A DNA stretch of 64,000 nucleotides from Gordionus sp. m RMFG-2023. Taxonomy: Eukaryota; Nematomorpha; Gordioida; Chordodea; Parachordodidae. A program made the translations under genes and the position numbers. Below the pieces are notes generated by a model. That model had not been told where the DNA came from. It was given only the letters and a program-made list of their open reading frames with translations, and did no database searches. This document shows, one piece after another, positions 23,685 to 35,205 of this stretch (its first letter is position 1; each line of letters begins with the position of its first letter). Location of the stretch: contig NC_088775.1 in assembly GCF_954871325.1 (NCBI RefSeq), forward strand, positions 66,131,561 to 66,195,560. Direction: 5' to 3'.

Positions 23685-24440
23685 TTAGGTATGTGAGCGG
23701 CTGTTAAACATTTGTTGAAGTGAACAATTCAGGCCGTGTCTGCCTTTCGAATCTACTAGCATATTACATTTGACACAAGTGTGAGGCTGGACGATATCGC
23801 AACCTAGGCGTAAACCGATGACGACTCTCAATTGTTCACCTTGTAAGAGATTACCAAGGTTAAACCTAGACAGCACTTTAGCCATCATGATCACCAAATC
23901 TGTCTTTTGAATGGATAGTTTAAAGGTGGATTGACTGATGATTGAAAGAGACAGGGTGTGAAAAGGTTTTTGAGTGATGGGAAAGGATGGAGATGTGTTG
24001 GCTTCCCATCTGTTTGTTGCTTCATCAAATAAATATTAGATGGGGGATGAAGCCTGAGATATAGTTGTTTATTAATCTGGATGATAAGAATTCAGGATGA
24101 TAATGTTAAAAGGTTAAGAGGAACTAAATATAGACAACCCGATTTAGCAGAAAATTAGGCGAATGGTCAGTTGAATGGTGATATCCAACGAATATTTTGA
24201 ATTTTAGCCACGAAATTGCTGTTTGTAAAGAAGGATTAAGAACGGAATATATGTAAAAATTTTGGAATGTAAAGACATTTGCAATTAAGAATAGAGATTT
24301 ATGAGTTGCTAAAAGGGATACATTTATATCGTCAAGATAATATTGAATCAATGTTAATTTATATTCTCTAATATTAAAATTTATTTTATAAAGAATATAT
24401 GTCAATGAATTTAACTCTGCCCCAGAATGAAACATTTTTT
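23685..24440 (-). pseudogene. LINE fragment, zinc-knuckle end of the polymerase ORF
   Basis: Minus strand. Reads DEATNRWEANTSPSFPITQK upstream, then AKVLSRFNLGNLLQGEQLRV, IGLRLGCDIVQPHTC and VKCNMLVDSKGRHGLNC, a C-x2-C-x9-H-x3-C knuckle seen downstream of RT in non-LTR elements with a restriction-like endonuclease. A frame further 5' (24435-24124) contains YYLDD, which could be the RT active-site motif, though its neighbours are not clear. Same family as the plus-strand copy at 25343-27296. 5' part missing and frames broken. Confidence 0.75.
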
Positions 24441-25342
24441 AAACAAAGAAAATTAAGGGTACTAAGTCTACACTTTATAAGTGTAAATTGTGCCCTAATT
24501 CAAATATTTCAACCTCAATGTTCAGTAGCTCAAATCAAAAACATATGAAGGTAAAAATATGAATTCAGATTAAAATTTGATAGATAATAAAAAAACTTTT
24601 ATGAAATAGAAGATTCTTTTGAAAATGATCCCATAAATTTTTTTAAAAAAATGATCATTCTTTAAATGTTCTTTATAAATTCACCCAAATTTTTATTTAT
24701 TAATACAATACAACCCTCCCATCCTCTGCGCCAACGTGTTTTTAGAACAGCGAAAGCTGCGTTGGGAACTAAGCAATCTCAATTTTGAAAATCAATAGCT
24801 AAAAATAAATAAAAAATTTATACTTATTGATTTATTTAAACATATTTAAATTGTTGACAAGATATATATATATTCTTAAGGCTAATTATGTTTGTTTTAT
24901 TAATTCGATCTCTCCTGATGATTGGGTGAAGGAGGTTTTGAATAATTTTGCTGCTTTCGCTTTTATTTATTTTGTATTACATTATTTTATGATCTATGCC
25001 TCAATATTGTCTTTTTGTTATTATGATTTTTTTTCGTAATAGTTTACTAAAATTAAGCTTTAATATATTTTAATCAATTAAAACGACAAATAACATCATG
25101 AATCTTTCAATATAAAAACATGCAATGGAAATAATGATATAGAACTCATATTGAATACTTATGGTTTATTATGAAGTATATCTCTAGAAAGAACTTATAA
25201 ACGAATGTAATAAAAAAACGATGCTGCCAAGAAAATAGTTATAAACTACAATAGTATCTTATAATTTAACATTATCACAATTTCATACTTGGATCATTAT
25301 AAAGGCAATTCAGATAACCCAACTATATCACAAAACTAGAAC
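24441..25342. other. AT-rich spacer
   Basis: No gene recognised. Short frame at 24827-25039 is AT-driven and unidentified. Confidence 0.4.
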
Positions 25343-27296
25343 ATGAGCAATAGGAGAACTTGCACATATTGCTTTAGAATTATTAACATAAAAAATAACA
25401 ATTTAATAACCATCCATGGTCCACTCACTTCAAGATGCCCAGGTAGTAATAAACTTCCAGCCTTCCTGCTTGAACCTTCATGACTTAGCATCTCACCTGA
25501 TATACCACCACCTTTAATTTCAACCCCAAACGACTATCAATTATTTAATCCACCAAATGAAAATCCAACACAGGAAAAGACCTTTATAAAAAAATATCCA
25601 ATTCCTGATTTGGAATACCAAAAATTTTTAACAAGCTATTTTAGCCCTACCATATCACGAATCCCAAAAGCAGCCCTTAAATTAATTTATTTTATATCAA
25701 AATTATTTATAATATTTTACAAAATCTAGAAGATCTAAATTGGAGAAATGATATATTTCCCAACATTAATATTATCTTATCCCTCAAAAGTTAACCCAAC
25801 CCCACTATGCCAAACCATCAAAGAAAGAATAGAAACTTTGATCTTAATTTTGAAAAATTAACACCAAATATCAACGATCCTGCTAAAAAGACTTTAAGTA
25901 ACCCCTCACACAAACTAATATATAATAGGATTAATAATTTCAAACTAAAAGGAGCTCTCCGAGCTCTTGCTAACGCAAACACTTTGGCACCCGATAATAT
26001 CACCACAAGAAATCAACTTTTAGAAAAACATCCGAGCCCCAAATACACTCCTCAAATACTGCCTATAATAAATTCAAAGATAAATTTCGTTCCCGAAGAA
26101 GCCTTAACCGCTATTAAATCTTTTCCAAACGATTCTGCTCCAGGACTGGATTACCTTCGACCTTCATTTATTACTGACCTCTTGGGTTAAGACAGTTCCG
26201 AATTTCTACTTAATTCTTTAACGAAAATTTTTAATCTTATTATCAACGGGGAAATTACCACAGAAAAAGCTGAAAAGTGCGCCCAATAGCTATTCGAATT
26301 TTCTATCGACGAACCATTTCAAAAATTATTTGTAATCGACTCAAATCTACAATAACCTTAAGCTTAGCTGCTTACCAAGTGGGATTTGGAGGAAAAGGAG
26401 GCTGTGAAACCGCAATTCATTGCAGTCGACTAGTTTTATCCAACCTCAAACCTGGAGATTATATAGCAAAACTAGATATATTTAATGTTTTTAATTCAAT
26501 TAATAGGAATAAAATGATCGATACTTTCTTGGAAACATTCCCTGACTACCACAATTACATCCATCTTAGCTATGGCATTCCTTCCTTAGTCAAATTTAAT
26601 GATTATATTATTAATTCTGCAGAAGGCCTCCAACATGGTGACCCATTTAGGACCACTACTTTTTTGCTATACCCTTAAAAACCTAATAAGTGATATTGCT
26701 CTCTCATGCAAGCTTTTTTTGAAATTCTTTTAAAAGAATATGAACAAACAAATGATGAGAGTTATTAAACATCAAACTCTAACTCATGGCTTCAAGCAAC
26801 TCTCCCCAGTAAATCCAGAAGACTAGGTCTAAGATCGGCATTAAGTATAGCCCTTGTTTTCTTCATCTCATCAACCTTATCAGTAATAAAATATTACCTC
26901 GCAAATTATTACCATCGATAAAGATAATTTATTAGATGAATTCTTACGTTGTTGGAATATTAATGTCTTACCAAACACAGCCCCACCAGATTCAACGAAA
27001 CAAAAAGATTGGGATCAAGGATTGGTATCTCGTTCCTTAGCTTACCTCAACTTGAGCGATGATCACCAATATAAATACCTCCTAAGATCTTTTAATTTCA
27101 ACAACTCTGAATGGTTAGATTCATATCCCAGCATTTTAAATAATCAGCTAATAGATAACGACGCTTTTCGTTATGCAATCAATTTACGCTTGGGCGTACC
27201 TTTCCTAAACCATTATATTTGCATTAAATGTAATCAATCGGCAGATGCGTATGGGAGACACGCTCTCCACTGTAAATTTATATCAAAAATATTATA
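25343..27296 (+). pseudogene. LINE (non-LTR retrotransposon) polymerase ORF, broken
   Basis: Copies itself through RNA by target-primed reverse transcription. In order: an ATG at 25343 opens a CCHC-like finger, CTYC followed by HGPLTSRCPGS; then ISRIPKAALKLIYFISKLF; a pre-RT segment (KLKGALRALANANTLAP, AIKSFPNDSAPGLDYLRPS) at 25807-26190; RT motifs GGKGGCETAIHCSRLVLSN and DYIAKLDIFNVFNSINRNK, with the first catalytic Asp; SAEGLQHGDPF; and after a gap the C-terminal part with LRLGVPFLNHYICIKC and DAYGRHALHC, the zinc knuckle. The YxDD region could not be read clearly. Several frame changes and stops separate the parts. The end is cut by a hAT derivative at 27297. Confidence 0.85.
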
Positions 27297-27751
27297 AGTA
27301 AAAAACAAATATATATGAAATTTGAAATAAATATTTAAAATAATATTTAACATTAATATATCGAAGAATTCTTTTTAAAATTCCAAAATTTTTAATTTAT
27401 CAGATGTCAGCCTGCGGCGATGGTAACTGTCAATATCACCAGCTTCACTAAAAGCTGATTCTGAAGAGATTGTCGCATACTTTTATAAACAGAATGCGCA
27501 AAAAAAATAACAATATGGCAGAATGTTTAATTAATTATTATTAATAAAAAAATATGCATAAAAATGGATTTCGATTTTATTTATAAAAATAAATGATTTT
27601 AGATATAACTTTTTTAAAAAATTATATAACATTTTATTTTTGTTAAAGATGCCATTTTATATCGGATCGGATAATTTTATAATATTGGCCGATAACCGAC
27701 ATTTTAAAATGGGCAAAATATAGGCCCGATCCGATAAAAATATTGTCCCTA
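27297..27751 (-). mobile_element. hAT deletion derivative, left end lost
   Basis: Right end ATATTGTCCCTA preceded by GGCCCGATCCGAT; about 85-90 percent similar by eye to the inner and right part of the complete element at 45286-46057. Minus-strand translation keeps the hAT dimerisation domain: ATISSESAFSEAGDID then SYHRRRLTSDKLKIL. The left terminal part is absent and it abuts the LINE. Confidence 0.75.
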
Positions 27752-29460
27752 GTTTTAATTCATACTTATTTTTAGGAAGTAATTATAAATTAAAATATAG
27801 AAAATATTTAATTTAATGAAATATGGGCAATGGAATTTAAAAATGTAAAAGAATCCGATAGTCTATAATTCGTAAAACGCATATATGAAATCGTTTTTTT
27901 ACATTTCATATTTATTTGAGAGGTACGGTGCGGTCCCCATTATGACTTGAAGGTATAGGGCCTTATGTTTTTGCATATCTTTTCGAAATCCCTCAAAATT
28001 TTCCAGTGCTGGGTGGTAACATTGGTATAGGAATTGAATTCCATAATAACAGCTTTGAAAACAGTTGTTTCTCACTTAGAATTGTGTTTGTTCCATAAGA
28101 TTACATTATAGAGAGGAGCTACAAAATTATTTCGTTGCCCTATAAATATATAAGTTTACAACAAAAAAAATTTCTTTTAAAATATTTATACGTTTTCAGA
28201 TATATGTTTTTTTAAAGTAGGAAATAAGCTCGGAAAAGCCATTCAATTCAAATATTTGTGAGAAGGTCTCAGATGAATTTTCAACATCACCTCTGGGACA
28301 TATGCAAGACCTATAAAAACATGATATACAATCCAAACCCATCATTAGACTCATAGACTTATTTTAACCCCAAATCATTTATTTTTCTATTAACGCTCTG
28401 TTAGATCGAAATAACATCCAAGAAGACTGCCAGATATACCTCTAAACGCATTTAAAGGTGCCCATTCAAAATCCCTCAATATTTTACTCGGATGTGCCTC
28501 TGGTAATAATTGTTTTAGCTCTTAAAATAAAATTTGAATTATAACTCTTAAAATATATAATATGATTAAGTTAATTATCCTTGTATAAGTAGGCGCTGTT
28601 TATTTGGTAATAAGCAAAATATACCAACAGGATTCGTGCCCGGTGCAATTTGAAAATGGATGGTATAAAGATGAAAGAATATTTCAACAATTTTAAAGGT
28701 ACCATCACATATCCATATATCGGATATTGATAATCTTTCGAGCAGTTCGTCCGTGCTTAATATTATAAATCCTAAATTTTCATTCCCAGGCCAAGAAATT
28801 TATAGCATATCCCTGTAACATTCTGGATATATAAAAGTGAGATCCGCCGGGATTTGAAGTAATATAATATTTGAGCTTGATATAAATGATCGATAAAGAA
28901 AGGATTGATTTATTTGGCATAATCATCAAGGTATTATTATAATTTAATAAGGTAGTTGCGTGGGCCAACGAAGGACTAGAAAACTTACTTAATTTTGATT
29001 TAATCTCGGGCTTTTCTGACTTCAACTTCATGTGTATGATCAAGGGGCTTCTTAAAATATCATTTACTTGTGTTTTTATAAAAGATTTGCATTTTTAAGA
29101 TTTATTTTTGGCGCACCTCCAGCATATTCATTTATTATTATTTGTTCTAAATTTTGAATATAATTTTGATTATAAAAGGGTTGGATTTTTTGATGTAAAT
29201 CCAAATTCTAACATTATAAATAAAAATATATTCTTTATAATATAGAAAATTGAGCTAAATATAGAGAAAAATATATTATTATATTTATGGATAAATACAT
29301 AACAGTGCTTATTTTTTAACAATTATAAATCTTTGTTGAAAAAAAGATTGAGTTTAAAAAAATCTATATATTTTTTCAAGAATTTTAAGATATGGGAAAT
29401 TTTTTATTGTTAATAATAAACATACCAAATTATTACACTTAAATTTTTTTATTTATAATT
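27752..29460 (-). pseudogene. MULE transposase gene, minus-strand copy (broken)
   Basis: Mutator-like transposase pieces in order on the minus strand: a 5' frame 29043-28780; then ILSTDELLERLSISDIWICD followed by GTFKIVEIFFHLYTIHFQIA and NPVGIFCLLPNKQ (W.CDGTFK...YTIH...LLPNK, start of the MULE core) at 28780-28580; ELKQLLPEAHPSKILRDFEW, PLNAFRG and LGCYFDL (DFE.A..NAF and GC.FHL motifs) at about 28510-28390; LAYVPE, then FELNGFSELISYFKKTYI near 28310-28200; and NNFVAPLYNVILWN, KAVIMEFNSYTNVTTQHWK at about 28130-27980. At least one frameshift lies near 28290, and introns or breaks lie between blocks. Inverted relative to the copy at 29700-33350. Confidence 0.85.
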
Positions 29461-29699
29461 ATCAAATGACTAAGTGATAAAGTGACGCCGTAATAAAGTG
29501 TCGCGTGATATGTCACTAAGCGCTTGTATGGTCCATTTGCAAGGTACAAGCAACCCCAGCAAAGTGGCAGATTTTCCCAATAATTTTATCTCTACTTTCT
29601 TTGAAATTCTATTTATATTTAGAGTTATTGTGTGATTTGCTGTAAAAGGCATAAATCTTTTTTATAATGATAATATATAATACCAAATAAGTCAGCCCT
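29461..29699. other. Junction between the two MULE copies
   Basis: Begins with ATCAAATGACTAAGTGATAA followed by AGTGACGCCGTAATAAAGTG; a related run (ATCAAATGAGCGATTAATAA ... GATAAAGTG) occurs at 33548-33585 near the outer end of the other copy. These may be diverged terminal repeats of the MULE, but orientation and boundaries are unclear. Confidence 0.35.
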
Positions 29700-29883
29700 T
29701 TATCGACCCTCACAGCGGCAAAAAATAAGGCTCAACCATATTGCCTCCAATCCCGACGGATTTCACTTAAATATATCCGGAATGTAGTAGGAATATGCTC
29801 CACCGAGCGCTAATCCTATTGGTATATATTGCTTATTATCAAACAAAACAGCCCATATATATGCAGGGATAATAAACCTAGTT

Positions 29884-31080
29884 ATACCTAAAACAAATTA
29901 TTCAATATTTGATTCGATTCGTATTTTACAAATACGAATAAACATATTATTGGATTCGAAATAAGGTAATTATATAATTCGGCGAAAATTATTTTACCCA
30001 CTATTCGATCGAATTATTCATAAAATTTGATTTTTTCATATTATTCTAAATTTATCATATACATTTGATATTATTCGAAACTATTCGTAAATATTAAAAC
30101 ATTCATAAATATTTAAAATTATTTGTAAGGATTTAACATGTTCCTTAAGGAATATTTTCTTTTTAAGCTTTATTTCTACATCTATAAATCACTTTTTAAA
30201 TTTTAATAATCTCAGCTTGAAAAAAAATTTTTAAAGATTTTTTTATAAAAGAAAGATTTATGATCAAATTTTACCTAAAATTCCAAATATGTTTAGTAAA
30301 AACTTTTATAAGTAAATCTTTATAATTTTCATGAACAAGAAATCTTTTCACAAATTTTTTTAAAAAAATATTCATATTTTTAGGGTTGTGCCGATATTAA
30401 ATATCGGATCGGATAGGGCCGATACCTATAAAAACCGATCCGATCTTTTTACTCTTCTTTTGTTATTTTATATATATTTATTATATACATTAATAATATT
30501 TTTTTTTTATTATTTTTTAAAAATGCAAATGCACAACACCCCTTAAATTTTATTTATTCTTTAAAATAGATCTATAGTATTTTAAAAGTTTTATAAAAAT
30601 AGAAAGGAACACCGAAAGTTTTATTTATTTTAAATCTTTTTAAATAATAACGCCTTTATTATTTATACTTTAAATAATAGAATATTTTTAAATAGGTATC
30701 TGTATTAAAATATTTTACAAAAGACAACTAATTTTGCAAAATGCGTTATCTGCAGAATTTTAATTTCACGGGGAGGAATAATGAAAAATTTATTTAATAC
30801 ATACCTATATCCGTAAACTTTTTATAATTATTGTAGAAATAAAAAAATTAAATTAAATGCATAATTCGATTATATGCATAAAAAATATTGATTTCTTAAT
30901 TACATTTGGTTCAAAGGGGAGTGGTGAAAAATCAATATAAATATCGAATCGGTTTTGAACCAATATCAGAAAATAAGAACGAATAAAATAGAATAATGTT
31001 TTTATTATTCATACGATTACAAATAAGGAAATATTCGATTTATTCAAATACGAATAATGCTATTCTATTCGTAAATCACA
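29884..31080. mobile_element. ACGAAT-rich hAT-type element inside the MULE
   Basis: Left end ATACCTAAAACAAATTATTC followed by GATTCGTATTTTACAAATAC, matching the ends of the element at 50300-52877. The right part has ATTCGATTTATTCAAATACG and CTATTCTATTCGTAAATC before MULE sequence resumes near 31080. The right terminus and target duplication are degraded. It contains a further insert starting TAGGGTTGTGCCGATATT at about 30379. Confidence 0.55.
30379..30975. mobile_element. hAT-type MITE with GATCGG ends, right end degraded
   Basis: Left end TAGGGTTGTGCCGATATT then ATCGGATCGGATAGGGCCG. The right part (TTGGTTCAAAGGG, ATCGAATCGG) resembles the inner right ends of elements ending at 45220 and 58804, but no exact right terminus or duplication is visible. 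Confidence 0.4.
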
Positions 31081-31482
31081 TTATATATTAGTAGAGATAT
31101 AACCAAATTTTATATTAGGAGCTAAAACAATTTTTTACCAGGGTAACATCCGAGGAAGATATCGGTGAATTTTGAATAGATACCGTTAAATGCATTTAGG
31201 GCGAGATATCCACTTGCAGATATATTTGAATGTTATTTCCATCTGAAACAAATTATTAATTGAAAAATAAATGATTTAGTATTAAAAGAATTCTATGAGT
31301 CATGTTTTTCAGCCCTTGCTTATGTCCCAGGAGATAATGTTAGAAATTCATTTGATACCTTGACAGATATATTTACAGAATTGAATGGCTCATCTGAGCT
31401 TATTTCCTACTTATATCCGAGGACATAGAAATCCTAGTATAAAAAATAATTTTTTGTTGCAAATCTATATATCTATAGAGCA

Positions 31483-32972
31483 TAGACCTGTGCGCCAATA
31501 TCTCAATCGACGGCGGCGGCATTTTTAAATTTTTTCTTATCAGCGCTCGGCGGCGCGCTGATTTTGGCGCGATATTTATTTAAAAAAATTTTTTAATGAA
31601 TTTAATTTATAAATCAATGTATTAGATTTTTTATAATTTATTTGGTAGCTCTTTTCTTTATTTCTAAATTATTTCCTGTCTCAATTAAATTTATGTGTCT
31701 TCTCATTCTCAGAAGTCGACTAAGAAATTCCATTTTTACTAAGATCAGAGTCACATATAAATAATATTCTATTGATTTTTATTATAACAAATTAAAATAT
31801 AAATTTGGAATGCAAGCAATATATAAAGTATGAAATATAATAAATCAGAATTTGATTTATCAAAATTGTAATTGTCATCAATAAATAGTATTTTATCAAG
31901 ATCCGTAAATAAGTCCTTTTTGCAATTAATCCAGTAATGGGAAAAATACTTTCGCTAGGTGTGCTGGTTGCAGATATATACAGAATTGTCCTAGCTAAAT
32001 TAGCACTCCTATGAAGTTCTAGTCGCTTTTTCTTCCAAAAGGTTAATGCATCCTCTTCTGGGATATTATGTTGGCTGAGCAAAATATGCCATTCTTGTTC
32101 TAGACTAGTTGAAATTTTAGATGTTGATATCTGAACTTTCAAAATAAAGCTTAATAAATTTAATTTAATAAACCAGTTAAAAATTTAATACTAACCTAAG
32201 AGCCATTTTTTATCTTTTATATTGTTGCAACATCTTGTGTTGGCTTTAAAAACATTTTTAGACTTTTAATGGATTTATTATTATTAATTTTTCTGATATT
32301 TTATTAACATTTACTTAGTGCCGAGAAAGGTTACTTGTATTTATATTTTTACTAAAACATTTTATTTCATAACTAAAATAAATTATATATAAATATAAGT
32401 CTAAGATTAAAATAAATTACTGTGAAAATGGATTATGTTTAACCAAATCTTCCTTATCGTTATTTCCCGAATTTTATGCAAGATTCACAATAATTATAAT
32501 CAGGCATTATTGTGCTTTTCTTATTTCATTCTTCAAAATAAGATTTCCAAAGTACCTCCAGACATAACTTGATTTATGATTAGTAGAGAGAGTTGTTATT
32601 TCATAAATGAATATAGGGTAGTTTAAAACATGCAAGTCCATAAAAATATATTATTGTTTGTGGAAATGAAATATGATGTAGGAATGAATGTAAATGATAT
32701 ACACTATTCTATTATATATAGCTATAGAATACAATTCATATTTTCATTTTATTAAATTCCAATTTAAATAATAACAATTTAATATTCAAATTAATATAAT
32801 AACAATTTAATATATAAATATAATTAAACTTCTAAAGATTATACACGCCACGTTGCCGCCATAAAAAAAGTCGGTGGCGAGCCGGCTTGGGGCGCTGGTC
32901 TCAATCGGCGGCTTTTCCGGCATGAATAAAATTACCGACGGCGCCGGCGTGAGCCGGCAGCGCACAGGTCTA
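31483..32972 (-). mobile_element. hAT transposon, 1.49 kb, in the MULE
   Basis: Perfect 13-bp inverted ends TAGACCTGTGCGC / GCGCACAGGTCTA and perfect 8-bp duplications ATAGAGCA (31475-31482, 32973-32980). Subterminal 80-110 bp are GC-rich with CGGCGG and GCGCC words, unlike the AT-rich body. A minus-strand frame at 32142-31792 keeps the C-terminal dimerisation domain. The rest of the transposase is missing or unreadable, so it is an internally deleted copy. Confidence 0.9.
31792..32142 (-). pseudogene. hAT transposase C-terminal domain
   Basis: Minus-strand frame of 116 codons: LEQEWHILLSQHNIPEEDAL, TFWKKKRLELHRSANLARTI, then ATSTPSESIFPITGLIAKR. The W.....P.L...A......TS.PSER.FS..G pattern is the hAT dimerisation region. 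Upstream BED and catalytic regions are absent within the element, so this is a remnant of an internally deleted transposon. Confidence 0.8.
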
Positions 32973-33350
32973 ATAGAGCAACGAAATAAAGATGGTGCCA
33001 CCGAACAACAAATGGTGTTGAAGGCTGGCATTATGGAATTCAATTCCTGTACTAATATTCTCACACAACACTTTGAAAATTTTTGAAGGGATTTAAAAAG
33101 ATATGCAAAAATAGAAGGCCCTATATCTTCACGTCATAATGAAGACAACACCGTACCTTTCAAAGAAATATGAAGATATAAAAAACACTTAATATATGTG
33201 TTTCGAATTCTGAATTGATTATCGGATTCTTTTATATTTTTTAAAAGCTATTAACCATATTTCATGCAATTAAATATTTTATATTTTTTTACTTGTGATA
33301 CATTGATTTATAATACTAATAAAAAGTATAAATTAGAACCACTCTTATTG

Positions 33351-35205
33351 CTTATGTTACCTGTTTCCTAGATAAGATGATAATTAAGTTTAAAAACGAT
33401 ACTTATGAAAATTAAAATATTAGTTTTTCAATAAAAAAAATTAATTATAATTTTTAAAGAAATCTAAACGGAAAAGTCAAAAAATGAGATATTATCAAAA
33501 TTTAACCTTTCAAATATATTAAAATCAGTTTTAAGTATATCGCGTTATCAAATGAGCGATTAATAAGGTGTTACGATAAAGTGTCTTCAAATCCTTATAA
33601 GCTATATGGAATTCCTATGATGCATTTTAAACACTTTAATGATATGTTGGCTAAAAATAACTCGCATAAAAAATATTTCAAAAATTATATTAAAAAATAA
33701 ATAAAATATCGATATTTGAAGGAACAACTTATAAATCAATTTATTTCTTTATAACATACCTTTAATTATAGTGTTTTTTAAAGTGAGGCCTATTCGATAA
33801 GCAAGGATTTAGGGTTAATGAATGATGTCTTTACAAAGCTGAGCATTGTTACTGCGCAAAAATATTATCATGTTTACAAAGCACAAAAGGCTATCAAAGG
33901 AGACATTTATTCATTTGTTTAAAGATGTCTAGAATTTTTTAAATTCAAATATTATTCGATTTAAAAACTAATTTCATATTTAAAAATATATAATTTTAAA
34001 AAAATATAAATTTATTTATGATTTCTCTGTAAAATATAATGGGGGCCCGTCTAAAGAATGCCTTTGAAAATGAGGGCATCATAATTTAAGCTATGAGATC
34101 TTGTGAAAATAAAATAAGAATTTATCAAGGATTGGAATTAAATGATTGGGTAACAATTGATCGAGAATGTTACAACTGGCAACTTTAATTTCTCAACTGT
34201 TTGGATACTTTATATTTCCGCACTCATGAGTGCGCGAAAGTTTTTTTTAACTCTTGAATTTACTAATTTTTGGCATCTAGCTAATTTAAAAAGAAAATAA
34301 TATGGCAAATTTGATTTTCATAAAATTAAATGGTCTTCGTAGCAGATTGGACCTGGTTCACACATACCATCAAAGTGTTAATGAAATATTTTTAAAAAAT
34401 TCCAACCTAAAGAAAACTATGAAAAGATTAATATGGAAATTTTATAAATTTATAATCTATTTTTTTGTATTTTATTTAGGTAATATTTGATTAATTCATA
34501 TTGCAATATTAAAAAATTTTCATATATATATTTACTGATTTTAATTTAAAAAAGTATAGCCCTCCTGCCAAATTTTTACGCAATGTGTCACTAACCTCTG
34601 CAAACATTAAAATTTCAGGAATAAGCAAACTAAAAAATTTCAAAATGCACTGAATTTTAAGTAAACAGAAGATTTCAATTCCTGCAATTTTAATGTTTGC
34701 AGACGTAGGTTCATGATTTTTTTAAGAATAATAAATAATTAATCACAGCAGTTAAACCACACTGGCCGGAATTATAAATACAAAAATTAGGAACGACATA
34801 GAACATAATAATAAAATATAGAATATATAATTACAGATTTATTTTGGATTAGAAAGCATTCACTTAATTTACGATATAGTAGAGCCCTGTACAAATCTGC
34901 CTGAGTCCGAATTAGGTTCATGGAGAATTATTCTGGTAAAATTATAATCGGGCAAGGTAGGACTCGAACAAATATTTTTTATAAAATTTATATTAAACTT
35001 TCTCGCTTTCCTTAAAAAATAAATAGCAAAATTTTCTATAACTTCCTTGATTTTTTTCGCAAAATAATGGGCTGGAACGAATGTTCTAAGAAAATGGGGT
35101 CGAGTTTATGAAATATAAAAATTATCGGAACAAGCCGAAAATGAAAAAATAGGTCCAAAGGTTCAACGCAGAGGACTACTATATGGTAATAAGGAAATAT
35201 TATAC
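33351..35205. other. AT-rich spacer
   Basis: No confident gene. A 62-codon frame at 34302-34490 is unidentified. A TAGAGCCCTGTACAAATC start at about 34871 looks like a hAT-type left end without a partner. The last, very short SAMM50 exon expected here was not found. Confidence 0.4.
34594..34710. mobile_element. Short fold-back MITE
   Basis: Arms CTGCAAACATTAAAATT and AATTTTAATGTTTGCAG flank a loop of about 55 bp; the arms extend to ACCT/AGGT outside and CAGGAAT/ATTCCTG inside. It would fold into a strong hairpin. Family not identified. Confidence 0.6.

Larger units (their letters stand above)
29700..33350 (+). pseudogene. MULE transposase gene, plus-strand copy, twice interrupted
   Basis: Same family as 27752-29460 but inverted, so the copies lie head to head. 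Plus-strand pieces: NPDGFHLNISGM and NPIGIYCLLSNKTAHIYAG at 29745-29870; GAKTIF-like and PLNAFRARYPLADIFECYFHL near 31190-31250 with stops; LAYVPGDNVRNSFDTLTDI in a mixed frame near 31320-31380; and, after a hAT insertion, AGIMEFNSCTNILTQHFENF near 33024-33085. It lacks the segment equivalent to 28640-28800. The first gap is an insertion at about 29884-31080 and the second is the hAT at 31483-32972. Confidence 0.8.

Noticed and set aside
32874-33086. Plus-strand frame spanning the right end of the hAT
   Set aside because: Crosses a transposon boundary; only the part after 32980 is real MULE-derived coding sequence.
35036-35205. Continuation of the last SAMM50 frame beyond the donor
   Set aside because: After KTGRTDKL the translation loses all similarity to SAMM50 and a GT donor is present, so it is read as intron.
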